A stretch of 60,000 nt of DNA from Membranipora membranacea (taxonomy: Eukaryota > Bryozoa > Gymnolaemata > Cheilostomatida > Membraniporidae), in contig OU612065.1 in NCBI GenBank assembly GCA_914767715.1, positions 12,340,001 to 12,400,000 on the forward strand. Reading direction: 5' to 3'. The notes beneath the pieces were generated by a model, which was given only the letters and a program-made list of their open reading frames with translations, was not told the DNA's origin and did no database searches. Shown here piece after piece: positions 10,201 through 25,200 of the stretch. A program made the translations under genes and the position numbers. The first letter of the stretch is position 1, and each line of letters starts with the position of its first letter.

Positions 10201-13200
10201 TTGAATGACCTGACACATAGATATTTTGTTTTACATTGTTGAGATGCTGGTCTGGGCTAGACCAAGTTTGGTCTATTTGCCTGCATTCCGAGTCGCTCCC
10301 GATCAACTGGTCACGCAGGCAAAGGTCCCTCCCTCCCTTTGCCTGCGGCGTGACCAGTGGAAGGGAGCAACAGGAATGCAGGCAATTGGATCAAACTTGT
10401 TCTAGTCTGGTCAGACGTTACATTAGATTAAATTTCCGGTAAAGATTGTTCTTATATATTGATATCCGTCTTGTGTCAGATATTCTTAATCCCCAGGTGT
10501 GCCCTTGTAATCCAAGTTGCACTGAACAGTCGCAAGCAGTTAGTCGGAGTGTTTTTAGCTGGCAAGAAAACAATAACCAAAATCACTCAATAATCACTCG
10601 CTAATTATAGTTTCTATTGTGGATTGTCTAAAGCTGACATCACCAGGCTTCCATCTTAATTGTTAGCCTAGAAACAAGCATCTAAGGCAATCTAGTGAAT
10701 TACTGATTATTATGGTTGATTAATTGTGGTGTGGCTTTTATGTAAAAATCATTGATCGCTGCCTGAATTTCAAGATTTAACTCAGCCGTTGGCCTTAATA
10801 ATTTCCGTGTAATTTGTGAAACAATACAGTTTTAGATATAAGTTAGCAGTCTGCTGGCACTGGCAGTCAGACTCCATATCTATATAGATAATTCTGAGTC
10901 ACATATCTTAGAAAGTAACTGTCTGTCTAGATAGGTGTTGTGGTGACATACCTGTATATGATAAGATCATCCCAGTGTCTTAGTGTATCATTGCTAAGAC
11001 TATTTGTTTTACCCAACGGATTAACGAGATAAAACTACATCAAGGCTAGGCCATATCACATACATAAATGGTACTTGCGTCTTTTGACTGGGAGATCGGA
11101 ACCCTTGCACCTACATCCTGCCCCAATTATCCAATCCAACGCAACTAACCTTTCGTCAATCTAGACCCTAAGTCCCAAGCACAAATAAAACACCACCATA
11201 GAAACATGACATGTTGGCTCTAGGTATGGACATAGCAGCAGCAGCAGAAGCTTGGCCCAATTATTTTGGATACACTCCAATCAAACATATCTTCAATTGA
11301 CCAGATCCTACACTATACAGTTACAATACCGGTTTTACCAGAGACAGTAAATATAATATATTTACTGTCATTTGTATTGCCAGTATCAAATTTTACATTA
11401 CTGCTGTTCAGTATATGGCCTGGTTGTGTATGGGTTTCATGGTGTGGACAGTGCTGCCACTAGATACGCTTGCTAGTTAGAGCAGGGAGGGTGGGATTTA
11501 CCCTCCCACCCTCCCTGGTTAGAACTTTCTAGACTATGGATCAAATTTGGAGTTGTCTTCCCTGTATGTTTTCAACAAATATCGCCAATAATAATATGTG
11601 CATGTTTATAATTGTCTGCTGAAGTGGCACATAAGAAACATCTACTATATGGTCATAGATATTTTACTCTTTTTTTATGTTTACAATTCAATTTTCTTTT
11701 CAGAATCTTTGCCAATCATTACCACTGAACGACCCACATGTCCTCAAAATCATTACAAGATTAACGAGGAGTGTTTGCTCTGCGGCTGTGCTAGAAAAAG
11801 AGACTGCGTATCTGAGACCGGACAATGTCCAGAGAACAGCTGCAAGAGAGGACGATTTGGACCTGGATGTGTGTATGGTAAGAATAGGAATAATAACATT
11901 TGATTGGCTCCTCTACTGTAAGGAGCACTCATAAACATAAACATACTTTAATATGAATGTTGATGTGTGGTCACTTTATTTTATCATCCATTGTTGTAGT
12001 TGTTTCTCTCTTGTCATGCCCTGCCTGCCCAAAAAATCTTGTCATCACTTTGCTCATCATAGCTTTTTAACGTAGATAACATACAGATCAACTCTTTTTC
12101 ACTGCATCGAACTTGATATACGATGGGTGTGCTTAAAGATGCTACGAAACCCCAATCGTACCGAATCTGTTGAAGAAAATATTATGAATTTTGGTTTGGG
12201 CGATTGTTTGTTGCAAAGAGCGCCTCGTAAAACGTGGTAAAACTGGTATAACTAGTTAAGTCAAACTTATTAGTGGTTGTGCTTCCTCTCATGTTCAAGA
12301 GGAAGACAACTCAAATGTTCAAACATTCATCCACATAGATAATGTGTAAGGCATATTTAGTCAAAACTATCTCTTATGTCTTTGCTGCGCTATCAAAGCG
12401 TTGCAGACATTGATACGAGTATTTATCAGTGGCTGCACTATACCATGGCCATAAACATATATGAAGTATTTATATGTTTATGATACTGACGAAATGAAAA
12501 CTTAAGTGGAGAACTTTACTTTGCTGGGGTATGAATCAATTTACAGATAGCCTGTGCCAACACCACATGTCATACTCCATTAGCCGTTTTCCAAAATAAC
12601 ATACAGTAATAGCTTACTAATGTAGTATTGCCAAAATAATCCTGAAGTGATGTCCTGTTCTGATCTCATATTGATGATCGAATACCACATTGTCGCTAAG
12701 TTGAAAGGAAGAGCCAGCCTATTAACAAATTACATAGCAGTGATGAATGTTTCATGTGATATTATGATGCACGCCATGTAAATATTCCCCTCACCCGCTG
12801 GGAATTATAAGAGATAAATGTGAAATTTCAGAATCAACTGTAATCGCTTATTCTTCATCGCACAAAAGAGATCCCAAATTTAGCTCTTGATAACCTTATT
12901 AGCTTTTTAGTTTAGTTCTCACCTCAAAATGCTTCTGAATTTTGGGCATCATTAAATAAAATCATCTGTCAAAAAGGTCACTCAACTTAGTACTATTATT
13001 TCTTTGTTAGAGCAATTTAATCTTTGTTGTGTTCAGGAGTTGACTGTAGTATTTAAGCGTAGTTGAAGTACAGTGCATTATATTCACTACTCAATATTGT
13101 TAGATAGCTCAAATAAATTATTTTGTCTTGAGAGCAATTTGATATAAGAAGACCAATATTGTGTTGTCTGTATTGCCAGGATATGCATTCAACATGCTGT

Positions 13201-16200
13201 TTATTTTTGTACTATTACAGTATTGCTCTGTAAAATACTAATATTTAGTTTGTAACAAACCTAAATTGGATTAGCCAGACTGGATTATACTGGGATTATA
13301 ACTTGGCACTGGCATTATCTGACATTATTACTTTGAAGTTTACTCTAAGGAGACAGAATTTCACCAGTTAAATATCATAGCTCACCTAGACACCAGTTAG
13401 TTCAGCTTTAAACCATTGCCATGATTCGGCTCTAATATGGCTGCTACACAGGCATTTATATACATCGCTGTAGGCGTCTTATCCATACGGAATGAGAAGA
13501 TCAACCCTCGACAGCCTACCAATGTGACATGTGTGATACGAACGGATAACATAGACCACGACTCACAGAACTTACAACTTACTACAGGCTCAAAACCAGT
13601 AAGTGCTACAGTGACTCATAATCATGATACACCGTGCCGGAGGGTACCTACAGAATACATAGAATTGTTATGTTCATCTTATTCCTCTTCTCCCTCCAGG
13701 GCAGTTATCTTGTCTTAGCTTCAAAGATAGGTGATATTGAACACCTTGGCATAACTTTAATTTAAATGGCCTGGGCATTAGTTGAGAATGAAGGAAGCAT
13801 GGTCCATTGAAAACCATGCACAATGTACTAAAAACGAACAACATAACCATTAGAGCTGATCAAAATCTGCTGTAATAGATCATCTAAATGTGCGCTTGGT
13901 GAAAAAATCTATTTTATTGCTCATCATTGCATCCTTCATCTCCGCTCTTCTTTGTATGTAGTTTATAATAGTTTAAACTCAGAAGGGCCTGCCTTGCTAC
14001 CAAGCTTCGGATTCTATCCTATCCCATCATATTTGTTCCGGGGGGGGGGACATCAGTGTTTCCAATTTCAGATTTATTTCAGGATCATGCAAATTATGCA
14101 TACCCGGTTTCAATTAATTGTGCAAACAACAATTTAATTGGCAGTCATTGGGAAACCCTATCTGAGACAAATCTCAGTTTTACTTCTTTTCAGAGAAATT
14201 CCTGCATTTTCACAACATCCGAACGCTCCATTGGAGAATAATGTGATCTATATTGCTGATTTCTTTGTAAAGCAAGTAAAAGGGATATCTGATTCAAAGT
14301 GACATGTCACATCATGTACTCGGACAGACAGTGAATTCAGAGGAATTAATCTATTCTATGACACTAAATACTTAGTACACATTTCTACTCTTCTAACTCA
14401 TTAACAGCCTCAGACATGCCATTATGTGAATATTGATGAGGAATTATCTGTTAATATTGACTATATGCTGCCTTAATAATGATGAATCAGCGGAGGCAGC
14501 TCTGAAACAGCAAGTTTTGAACATAATCGTTGTGGCACACTTTGCCAAAAAACGTTACTGTCAGAATTTAATTTAATTCATTTCATGACATTATACATAT
14601 TCATAGCTTTGCATTATCTTTGCCAAACAACAACCATCTTTTAATATTCTTGTAAACGTCACGCTTCTCATAAGTCTCTATCCTGCTTTTGGAATTACAG
14701 CAGGGAGTAAACAGTAAACTTAACTGCATTCTTACACAAAATCACTGGAAAATAGGACTCTTTAGAGATGTGTATAGAAAAAGTGGCTTTTATTCTTTGT
14801 CCAGACATTAACTAGGAAGTGTCTAGTACGATTAATCCAGGTTGCTGTGATACTAAATCTCCCTCTACATCCAGTTTTTCTTAAAAAAAATACATCTCAA
14901 TTGATTGAACTGTATATTTACAGCTAACCTACCACAAACCCAGCTTTGTGCATCAGGATGGTGACAATCAACTGGAGGCAGTATTCAATCTCTCAGCGGG
15001 TCTTCTGGCTAAAGATAACTACACATGTTTTATGAAACAGGCAGATGGGCAGACACTATCCAGAACTTTTAAAGCCTCAGTTTATGGTAAGATTATTGTT
15101 TGATAGCACTGTAATGCTGCTAGGGTCACATCTCACTCATTTATTATTCAAAATAGATTGATGAGGTGCATATGCCGATGCAGGGCATCTCATTACAGTA
15201 CTTCCGCAAAGGCTCATAGGCCAGTGACAACCTGAATTAATGACTCTGTACTCTTGGATGAAACTCCTATCTCTGCTTATTCACTGCAGATTAGGGCCCT
15301 ATGACTAACTTAGACCTTTTTTTATCCAAAGATTCTTGGTACTTTCAGCAAGATGCTATTCATAAGCTGCATTTGTTCATTTTATAGCCACATAAGAGGC
15401 CCATTCAAGACAAGCACTTTCGGGTTGACATCTGAGAACTTGAAATGCCCTGTGAAAATGTCTGCACTAGAGATTGATTGTCTCTAGAAAGGACTGACCA
15501 GCTCAACAATTGTACTGCCACAAATTGATCTGAGAGAAAAGTGTTTGTTGCGGACATGAGATTTTATTTTGAAGAGGGCTCTATAGGAAATTTGAATTCT
15601 TCCCTCTTGATAAAGCACTACAAAACCTATGAGTAATTCACTGTCTCAAGCATTTTAATCTAAATTAAAGTTTTTAACATATTAGTGCGGGTACTCAGCT
15701 CAATGCTTGGAGAAAAGACAATGGATTTGTTGTGTTCATTAGTCATTATAAGAGATAAACTCCTTGTTCTCATAATAATGTCCCATAAACAGACAACAGT
15801 ATGTGTTGGGAATAATCAATTTTTTACCATCAGTGTGATAAATACCAGTAATTTGTTGTTTGGCTGTAGGAATATTATCAAGTGCTCAGTCCACAGCTTG
15901 TAAACTGCATAAATATAATATCATGGAGTGAGGTGTATCCTCTTTGTGTGAAAGTGATCCACTATTTCAATTTCACAAGGATTCAGAATGGAGTTGAACA
16001 TTTATTTTTTTCGCTAAACCAGGTAATATGCATAACAGCTGGCCCACTATGCTCTGGTGACATTCATTCATATACCGTAAACTGTCTCCCTGATGAAGCG
16101 GAGATCAGAGTTACCCCGTTCAATTCAAGTGCTTGAGAAATGCTGCAGCATGAAGAAGAGCAGAACATGGAGATTTTTCCACTTCCTCAAATTACATTCT

Positions 16201-19200
16201 ACCTGAGACTATGGATAGCTATGGTCTCTAACCATAGAATAACATACCCATCCGGGCTTCTCTGACACTTAATCAGCCTTCTAGTTGTTGTGGCTTGAGG
16301 AATTTACATTCTTGCATGTCAGTAGGCATATAAAATAGTTCACAGTTCAATGAATCCACGTCTCAGCTGTTTTATCTGTAGTCTTTATTTGACAGATATA
16401 GATAGTCAAGGTCTTTTAATTTCAGTCCATCAACTCTCCCATCAAATTTTCAAATTAAAGAGACGGGAATAACCAACCACACTCGCTCAGATAAATCTAC
16501 TGATTTTTTGCAATGTATTGCTGAAATAGACAACAATTGTCCAGAAGATGGTTGTGGTTGAGAAATCCATGAACGTGGCGGTGGGCACTTGGCCAGAACA
16601 AAGTGGTATTTCAGACCTATGTTGCTTCACAAGGAGATCTTTGAGATTGCAATATGGTGGAATGGTTGCCTAGGAACCCCTTGGATTTTTTCCCTGCAAC
16701 TCTTCTCCATCCCTAGGTGTTACTAGCCAAGGTTTACCGTATAAGTATGTTTGTCACACAGTGTAAAAACTTATTAGAGTAATACCTCAGGGAGAGATCA
16801 TTAGTAATACAAGTTGACACCCTGAGACATAGCATAGTTTTATTGTTCAAATCATGATCACAGAACCACCTAAGAATACCAGGGGATGAAATAACATGTA
16901 CAAAATGCTTCTGAAACAAAAGGATAGCGATGTTAGGTAAACAGACATAAAGCTTAGGTGTTAATCTGTACTAGTGACATGATCTGCTTTAGTTTAATGA
17001 GCTTTAAAAAACAAAGATAGCCTTTGAAAGTATATCTTTTCATCACAAAGCCTGAGCAATGCTATCTGGAACAGGTTACAATAAGATCTGTGATTATGAT
17101 ATGTGATATCACCACAGAATAAAAATGTAAACTGTGAAAATATCTGCCAACCTTTCTAGGGATCATATGAAATAATGTCAGAACTCAGAATGATTAAAAT
17201 AAATTCCCTTTCCAACTTAAAATATCGTTCCTGCTACTAATTGACATCTGCATCCTATATAAAAGCTATATAAAAGTAGTAAGTAAGATGGATATGATGC
17301 AGCGGCTCGCAACTGGTTCAATAATATTGCTCGGATCTGAGCGCAATCCAGTAAGAACGTCGCAAGATGAGAGTAACAACGTTGACTCATAAATAGTTAT
17401 TTTCAACAGTTAGAACTTATGTTGGCATTTTGCCTATTCATGGCCATGACTGTAACTGTTTTGATTTCTGTTACAGACTTGCCTGCTCTGGCGCGAGCTC
17501 CTGAGGTGAATAGATATAGTTTTGTGAGTGATAAGTACACCCAGCTTATCATCCACAGGTGGGACCCAGGTAAAGGTGATAGTGGAGACGGGCCCATTGA
17601 AAGTTATGTCATCAAAGCTTGCCAATGTAAGTATCTACTTTACTCTGCATGATAACTGTACTGATAGAAAAACTGAGTGTTTATTACCTCTCCATAATGG
17701 CTGATTAAGACTACTATATCCCTACCACCACCACCAGCAAGCTCACTGACCTAGTATTGCGTCTCAGCTTCTACAATGCAACCATACCCTATTGATTGAT
17801 CCGTAAGCAACTACACCTAGTACCAGTGTGTTTGACCATTCAATACTCATATGATACAGCTATATTAGTATATCCCGAACATGCTTGTTTTATATAGATT
17901 CAGAATCTCAGCAGTGTTCAGTAGAAGAATATCCTAAAAACTTTGTGTATATGACGGAGCAGCCAAGCTTTGACTCAGACTCATATCCAGCATCGCTCAC
18001 TAATCGGCTCATACCTGGTGCCAAATATAGCTTCATATATAAAGCAAAGAGACCGGGTGGTATATGGGGCAGTGGTCCCCCCAGTCCTCCCCTGATCCAT
18101 ACTATACCATGCAGGAAACCAACTACAGGTCCTGTGATACACAGACACAATTACACAATGGATTTGAGTGGAGAATGGAGGAAGGTTAATGTCACCTTGT
18201 CATGGCAGGTAAGCTTCAATACCTATATACAGATATTAATGTACCCGGTCTGCCCTGAACGGGGAGTCAAAGACATCCTCTCCTTCTAACAATGTCAAGT
18301 TTAAACTCTTAAGAGTTGTCTTCTCATTTGTAAAAAGTGTGCAACTTTAAATAATAGCCATTGGTGTTTCCATGGAGTTTTCCCTGATTAATACTAACAA
18401 TGCATACTAAAACGTACATAGTGTTTATGACGCTGATATAATTTTGATCCAGAAACTAACAAAACTAATTTCTCAGTATGATATAATGTTGCTGATAGTG
18501 TTAATGACAATGCTGACGTAAATTGGAAAAACACGTATTCATATAGTTTTTGCCGTGTAATTACAGCTGCCATCAAAAGAGCATGTGAGATGTAATTACA
18601 TATCAGCAGTGACAGTAAGGTTCAAAGATAATGATAGTAATGAGATGTTTACATCAGTACTGGACGGCTCTGTTACATCACTGACCTCGTTACTCAACCC
18701 ATACTCTCTATATACTGTGGTGGTAGGATACAAAAACAACGCTAACCTCGACAGCACGGTGGATGTTTTCACTATGAACAGAACTCTTTCTGCTGGTAAG
18801 TAATTAATGGTAAAAGAGCCACTGTTTTTAGCATCAATACCAATCAAACTACCTGATGGTTCTATTTTTTCAATTATTTTACAAATAATGAGTATGTAAG
18901 TGACAAATCAATCAATTTTCCCTGTTTCTGACAGAAGAATGAAGTGATTTGCTGTGTCTATATGGTAAATAAACCTGACCAACCAGACCCCCCTCTCATA
19001 CCATGTGTACAGAGGCAGCATTCTGCGCAAAAGCAGTTCTGAGACATATCTAATTTCCACAAAATTTGTTTCACTACACATACCTTAGGATAATATATTA
19101 TTTACATAGGAGATAATTCTAATGCACCAATATAATGGATATCAATGCATTCACTCCTAGACTAGTTCCATTAAATACTGACACTCCATATCAAAACACC

Positions 19201-22200
19201 GCTGGTTATATTTTAGTTGCTGTTGAGCCGCAGATCAACAACTTATATCTAGTGAATGGATCCGTAGTGAAAATAAACTGGTCGGAACCAATTCAGCCTA
19301 ATGGGATGATTACCAAATATGAGGTGGGTTTTCCTTAAATTTTACTTGCTTCTCAGTCTACATCATTGCGGAGCGTCTCTGCAAGCAGTGTACAGTTTTA
19401 GGACTTGAAACTGAGCTACTGTACTAACATTTTTACAACTCATAACATATACCTAGTTGTCTTCTCTTTTACTGAGGGACACAACTCCTGATACTTGATA
19501 AAAATGAATATATAAAGATACGTTTACAATCCAGTCTCTCTGTTGATCTATCTTAATTTTAAAATCTTACATAGATTTTTTTTCTAAGATAATGTAATCA
19601 TACAAAATTGTTCGTGATCGTGGGGGTGACATTTCTTATATCGCTTTTTGCAGGTGTTTTATGCCGAGGAGCACTCTGAGGATTATGAAGTGGGATGTAT
19701 AGCCAATACTGGCTGGCTATCATTGATCGATAGCTACACCTGTCTTATACACAATCTACAGCTACTCAAAACCTACAACTTCAAGGTAGGCTTGATATTT
19801 GTCAGGACAATTGGCAAAAAATCACTTTTATTCTGAATCTCTGTCAAGCTTAGATTGCTAGCACAGCCGACTTGTCTACCCGTTAACAAAGGTGGTAGAG
19901 GTTATATAAACTAAAACGGTCAATATTTGATGCCACCTTATCAATGATGAAGGAATTGCATTGCTAGCCCCACTAGGTAACCAAGTGCAAATATCAGTAG
20001 CTTCATGTGAAATATAGGCGGTGAGATTTAACTTTGTCTGCTGGGATGTCAATTTCGATCTCAATCCTTGCCATGAATGAGGATACAGGCGCCTGTGATA
20101 GGTATAAGTCGCATACGACTTTTGTGTGTGAAACATAGTCATATTTTTATTAAAATTAGTCCAAGGCCCATGTAAAAAACAATCTGAAGTTCCAGTTAGG
20201 ACATAGGGCGTTAATTAAGCTGCATATGAAAACCCTACACAGCTATAGGCATTTTCCGGTGTCCGTATTTCATATCCTGATACCGCAACGATGCATACCT
20301 CAAGGCTATATATTATCTCCATTCAAATTCAAGATTTCCTTTATAACCAATGATGGATTTTAAACATTTTATTGCTGTCCACTTTGTCACTGGTTTATTT
20401 CAATTTTTTATAAAAAAAAACAAAGATTGAAACAATGATCTGCCCAAACAATATCGGCATTTTCCTCATTGGAAGGCCACAGGCAAACTGCCCTTTATAT
20501 TAAAAATAGCTGTGGGGTTTTTTGATCGAATTAGGTATATTCAAAGCATATGTTTGTTATTCTCAGCACGATGGCTCATTGATTTTACAATGCTGAATCA
20601 TTTGATTTATCTCAATCCTACTGAGTTGAAACTGATAAGCATCCGTTCGAACCACTTGCTACATGTTTCAATTTCCCAAAACCAATGATGCCTGATTGTA
20701 TTATTCAGGGCTGAGTGGAACATGAGCCCAAACAAACATCAACACTATTTGCTTTTATAGAATTTTAGCCTCTATGTTATCATGACACTGGGTCTTTGGG
20801 TCTGGTTAGTAGCCATAATGGATAAGAGTAATAGAGCACTGCACCCAAGCAATGATAGTGTCACCTGCAATATGAAGAGTATTACTCATCACTAGATTTG
20901 GTCAAGTGCTCAAAATTGCCCAAGCTTGGATAAGGTCTCTTTCACAAAAAAAAGTGTACAACATTTGCAGAAGTGCTGTCTGTTTCCTTTGCCCCTCAGG
21001 TTATTTCGAGATATAATAGTTCATGCAAAATGTTAGTGGCAGCCAATTATCAACATAACATGGTATTGATTGATCCAATACACGCTAGGAAGTCTTTAAT
21101 CATTTATAACCTTCACAAAACATTGACACACTGATTAGCCTTCAGATCCTATGTCTTTAACGGGGAAATTAATTGCAATTTAAATGATTTCAAGCCCCAT
21201 CCAACGATATAAACTCATTCTCCAATGTATCAGGTTTGAGATAACTCTCTTTACTCAGTTCAAAATGGATATTGACATTCACAAAGTACTTTCAACCCTG
21301 TCCCTATTTTATTTGTCTATACTTAAACCCTGCATTATAGCCTGAGGTGTTAACGAAGTTCTAAGTCTAGGCCGCTATTCAGTGCAATAAAGGATGAAAG
21401 GCATTCATTAGTACCCACTATAAAGAGGTTATAGGTCAAATAGTGTTGAAGTTGTCTATTCATTGTCCCGATGTATTATTGGTGCAATGAATGTAAATGA
21501 ATGGATTATTGTTCTGTTAACTGTAATCCGCTCAAGTCGCCACTGACGAAGCGTGTAGCATGTTTTGACACTGATCTGAGATAGGTTGTGGTAAATGAAA
21601 ACATCTTAGGATACTTATCCTTGAAATGCTCATGTCATCCCAATAAAGTGAGACGCTGCAAATCTGATCTTCGCAATGGATATAGTGACAAAAATCAGCC
21701 TCCTCTTCGTTCTCCATTACGGAGGAACATTAGCACAATCTCTAATGACAGCGAATGGATCAACATCACCTGGACTGTTGACTACCTTACCCAAGTTGAC
21801 TGGTGAGTGTTATTTAAGCTTTCTGATAATGTATTACAGGTTAGAGCCAGAAATTCGGCTGGTTATGGAGATAATAGTACGGTCTGCATATACAAACTGG
21901 AATATCAAGGTAAACTGTCTCAATCAATCTCTCGTAAATCTCAACACTATTGATACAGCCAGCATTACTCTACATCAGTTTGTTCATGAAAGTACTGTTG
22001 TTATTGATAGGGATATTATCTCTTAAATTCCTCATTTTAACAAATTGTGTAAGCTATACCTCCTTATCTTGATTTTTTTGCGCCATTTCCAAGTGCTGCT
22101 TGCACAGCTTGGCCATGGCCGAAACTTTTGAGTCCTCGATCAATCAGCATATTTGGCATTCCTAGTATATGTTCTGAATCCCGTGGTTCTCACTTCTCAC

Positions 22201-25200
22201 TTCGTCTTGAGGGTTATTCAGTAAAGGTGTACTGGTTATTTGAGCTAATTGCCCCTAGATAACAGATTTACCAGCTATAAAAAAATATCTGTATTCAAAA
22301 AGTCTAATTACTGCATCAGGATATGCTGAGATTGATTTGAGAGTGCATTAGATGCTCATGAAAAGAAAATATTTACTGATAAGCAGTGTTGTATTAGATC
22401 AACAAGCTTTCCTATCAGTCTCAGCAAATAATGACAGGAAGGGTGATGATGTGACATGCAGGTGCTCTCACTCTCAGGATGTCTGTTCTTATCCAACAGA
22501 ACACACTGCAGTCTTTGTCTTGTAATACGAACACTTCGTAATCTGTAATCTAAAAGACCATTTATTTAACCATGAACGACAGGCCTACAGCACTATATCC
22601 ATTCATTTACCCAAGCGAAGTCAAGCTACATATGAACAAGGAGTCAGATATGATATGAATGAACTGTTTCTCGTATAGGCATAGGAATGAGACCTCAGAC
22701 AAGAGAATTGGCATCATTTAGGCTTATTTTGAAACCATGCAACTTCACACCCTGTCTCCGGAAAACCATCTCAAAATGTGTCTTAAATTACACTGAGGTC
22801 CTTATAACCTGGTAGTAGTGTAGCCTTGTGGCCATTGCCATAGTTGTGAAGACGCAAAAAGCTATTTTCAATTGATTCAGGATGCCTCCAGTGTTAGCCT
22901 AAGCATAAAAAATAATAGTATTTATTATTACTGATGTGATTGTAATGGTCTATCTTGAAATGTTCGGCGAAAGTGATGGGTATGAAGTCTGTACACCCCA
23001 AGACGCAAATAGTTTCATACGAAACTCTTAGCGCACGATTACTCTTAACCCTGTCCCATGAAGAAAACAAGCAACAGCCGAAGGCTAGACAAGAACCGGG
23101 ATTGATTTGATTAGGTCTTGTTATGTCATAGCATTGGGAGCAGCGACATTACACTTTATCATGCCCCTCAGCCGAATGAACTTGCATCAAGTGTGGCCAC
23201 CCATGGCCCTTGAATGCGATAGCAAGTACCCTGCAGTGTAAAGCTGCTATAACGGTTAGACTCGCAAACATCATGAGACGGCAGCATTTATCAACAGGGC
23301 AACCAGTGTTTGCTGTTAGATTTTACTCCAATCTGTTTGTAGTTTAGTTCCGAATGTCTGAACAAAAATAAAAGTGTTACTAATCCTATGTGTAAGCAGT
23401 GTTTTCAATCAGCGCTGTATTCATTAATTTATTAATCGGCCCCTTTGTGTTTGCTACTGCATTTTGTCAGCACAGCCACATCGCTTTCTCTCATCAAACT
23501 TGTAATGTGAAACAAAGCAAAATCAAACAGGCAGGTTTTATGGCTTTACTACTTTATAACTGCGTAAGAAATAAGGAATTATTCTTGGATAAATCTAGCT
23601 TCCTCCCCTTGTCATATCAAAGAAACCGCAGATGTATTCAGTCCCAATGAAAGTACTGTCACCATATTTTTCTCTCTCGCCTCAGTATTTTCCCTACCTT
23701 TTAGACAGAGTAAACGCAAACACAGCTGTGACAGGATTAGAGGCTGTTGCTTGTTCAGGAGTGCAGAGTATCATATTCTTTGTGGCCTGGATTTAGTTGA
23801 AAACTATTATCACCCTACACCTTTACTAAATTCAGGGTGAAATTAATTGCTTGAAAGTAATCTTCTATGGAAATAATTTGTGAAACAGATGCTTCCCCAA
23901 TTAAATTTGATAAGACAATTTTCAATAATGTGTGAGAATTTTGATTAGTTACTTATCTCTACTTACTAAAAATGTTCACTAAATTTTTTCTTCGCCTACT
24001 GCTTGAGCATTAGAAATTAGCTGGCTATAAATTTATTTTGATATTGAGTAATGCTGCACCAGGTCTTAGCTTGTTTAGTTTTGTTTATGCTATTGAGTCA
24101 TATGCACAGAAAGTGCTTGCTGTTTCGAGTGGGATTAAGGGGGTTGTAAATTCTTTCTGCTTAATATTCATTCATTCAACATCCTCTTGATTTACGTCAT
24201 CCTCGCATCTTACCTGACTCACAAGAATACAAAGTGTAGGTTTATATGCTGACAAGAGTCTCATGTTATGTGACAAAGAGTGGCCTGCCTTTATTATAGG
24301 TAAAGTGCCATAAACCGCAGTGTGAGAGCCATTTAACCTGCTCAGAACATCTAGTAGTCGAAGAGAAATACACTTTGCTCAATGCTACTATCTTTTAAAT
24401 CTCTTGGGTGTTCTAATAGGTATTTAATGATAGTATCATGTAATCAAAACCCTGCGATCACCCTAATCTAGGGTCAAATTAGCAATGCTCTATTTCAATC
24501 CCCATAGAAAGTTGTGCTCTGCTGAAGAGCTTCAATGGTTAATAGGGCAATTTAAAGATTTTGTAAGAAAATTGTCTATTTATTAACATCAATTACAATT
24601 GCTAAACCCTCAGGATTAGATACCCCCTTCCCTCAGACTACCATCCTACCAAAAAAGAAATACTTGGTATCCTTTCTGTTGTGACAAACTAAGTTGCGAT
24701 TTGATTGGTATTCTTAGTATCTGTCATGCTTTGGAGAGAGTTAAGTCGGCAGATTAATTCTCTGATCTCACCCCGGATGTGATCACATGAAAAAGTGATT
24801 GATGCTTCGATTGAAATTGTCAAAGGAAATTTAATTCAAATTTGTCAATATTGAAGGATTGTTGGCTGCACTAAATCAGGAAAAAGCTTTCACAATCTAT
24901 GATTTTGTCCTCTGAGCTGTATTTCACAATGGGTTTCACCATCCTCAGGACCGGATTATGGCAACTGTCTACCAGCAGTATATTTTTAATTTCCTCTCAT
25001 GCTACTTCACACAAATCTTACTTATCATGTATGATAGAGTAGACTCAGGACTAAATTTATAACTCGTAGGAGAAAATGGTTGTCTGACCAATTCCTTGGT
25101 GGGAGATGCCAATGCAAGAAAACCCCGTAGTTGACCACCTATAGCAGCTTACATCGGCTTTCCATCATCGTTGGCTATCTAGACTCTAGAGCACCCAATT

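Larger units (their letters stand above)
7247..11703 (+). other. Long first coding intron of the phosphatase gene
   Basis: This intron has no recognisable coding exon. It contains a foldback element (10238-10417) and a small palindromic insertion (11483-11517), listed separately. The rest is AT-rich, and short open frames such as those near 8.7-9.1 kb match nothing I know. Confidence 0.5.

Noticed and set aside
14040-14049. Run of ten G
   Set aside because: A simple homopolymer in an intron, too short for any G-quadruplex claim and a likely site of sequencing error.
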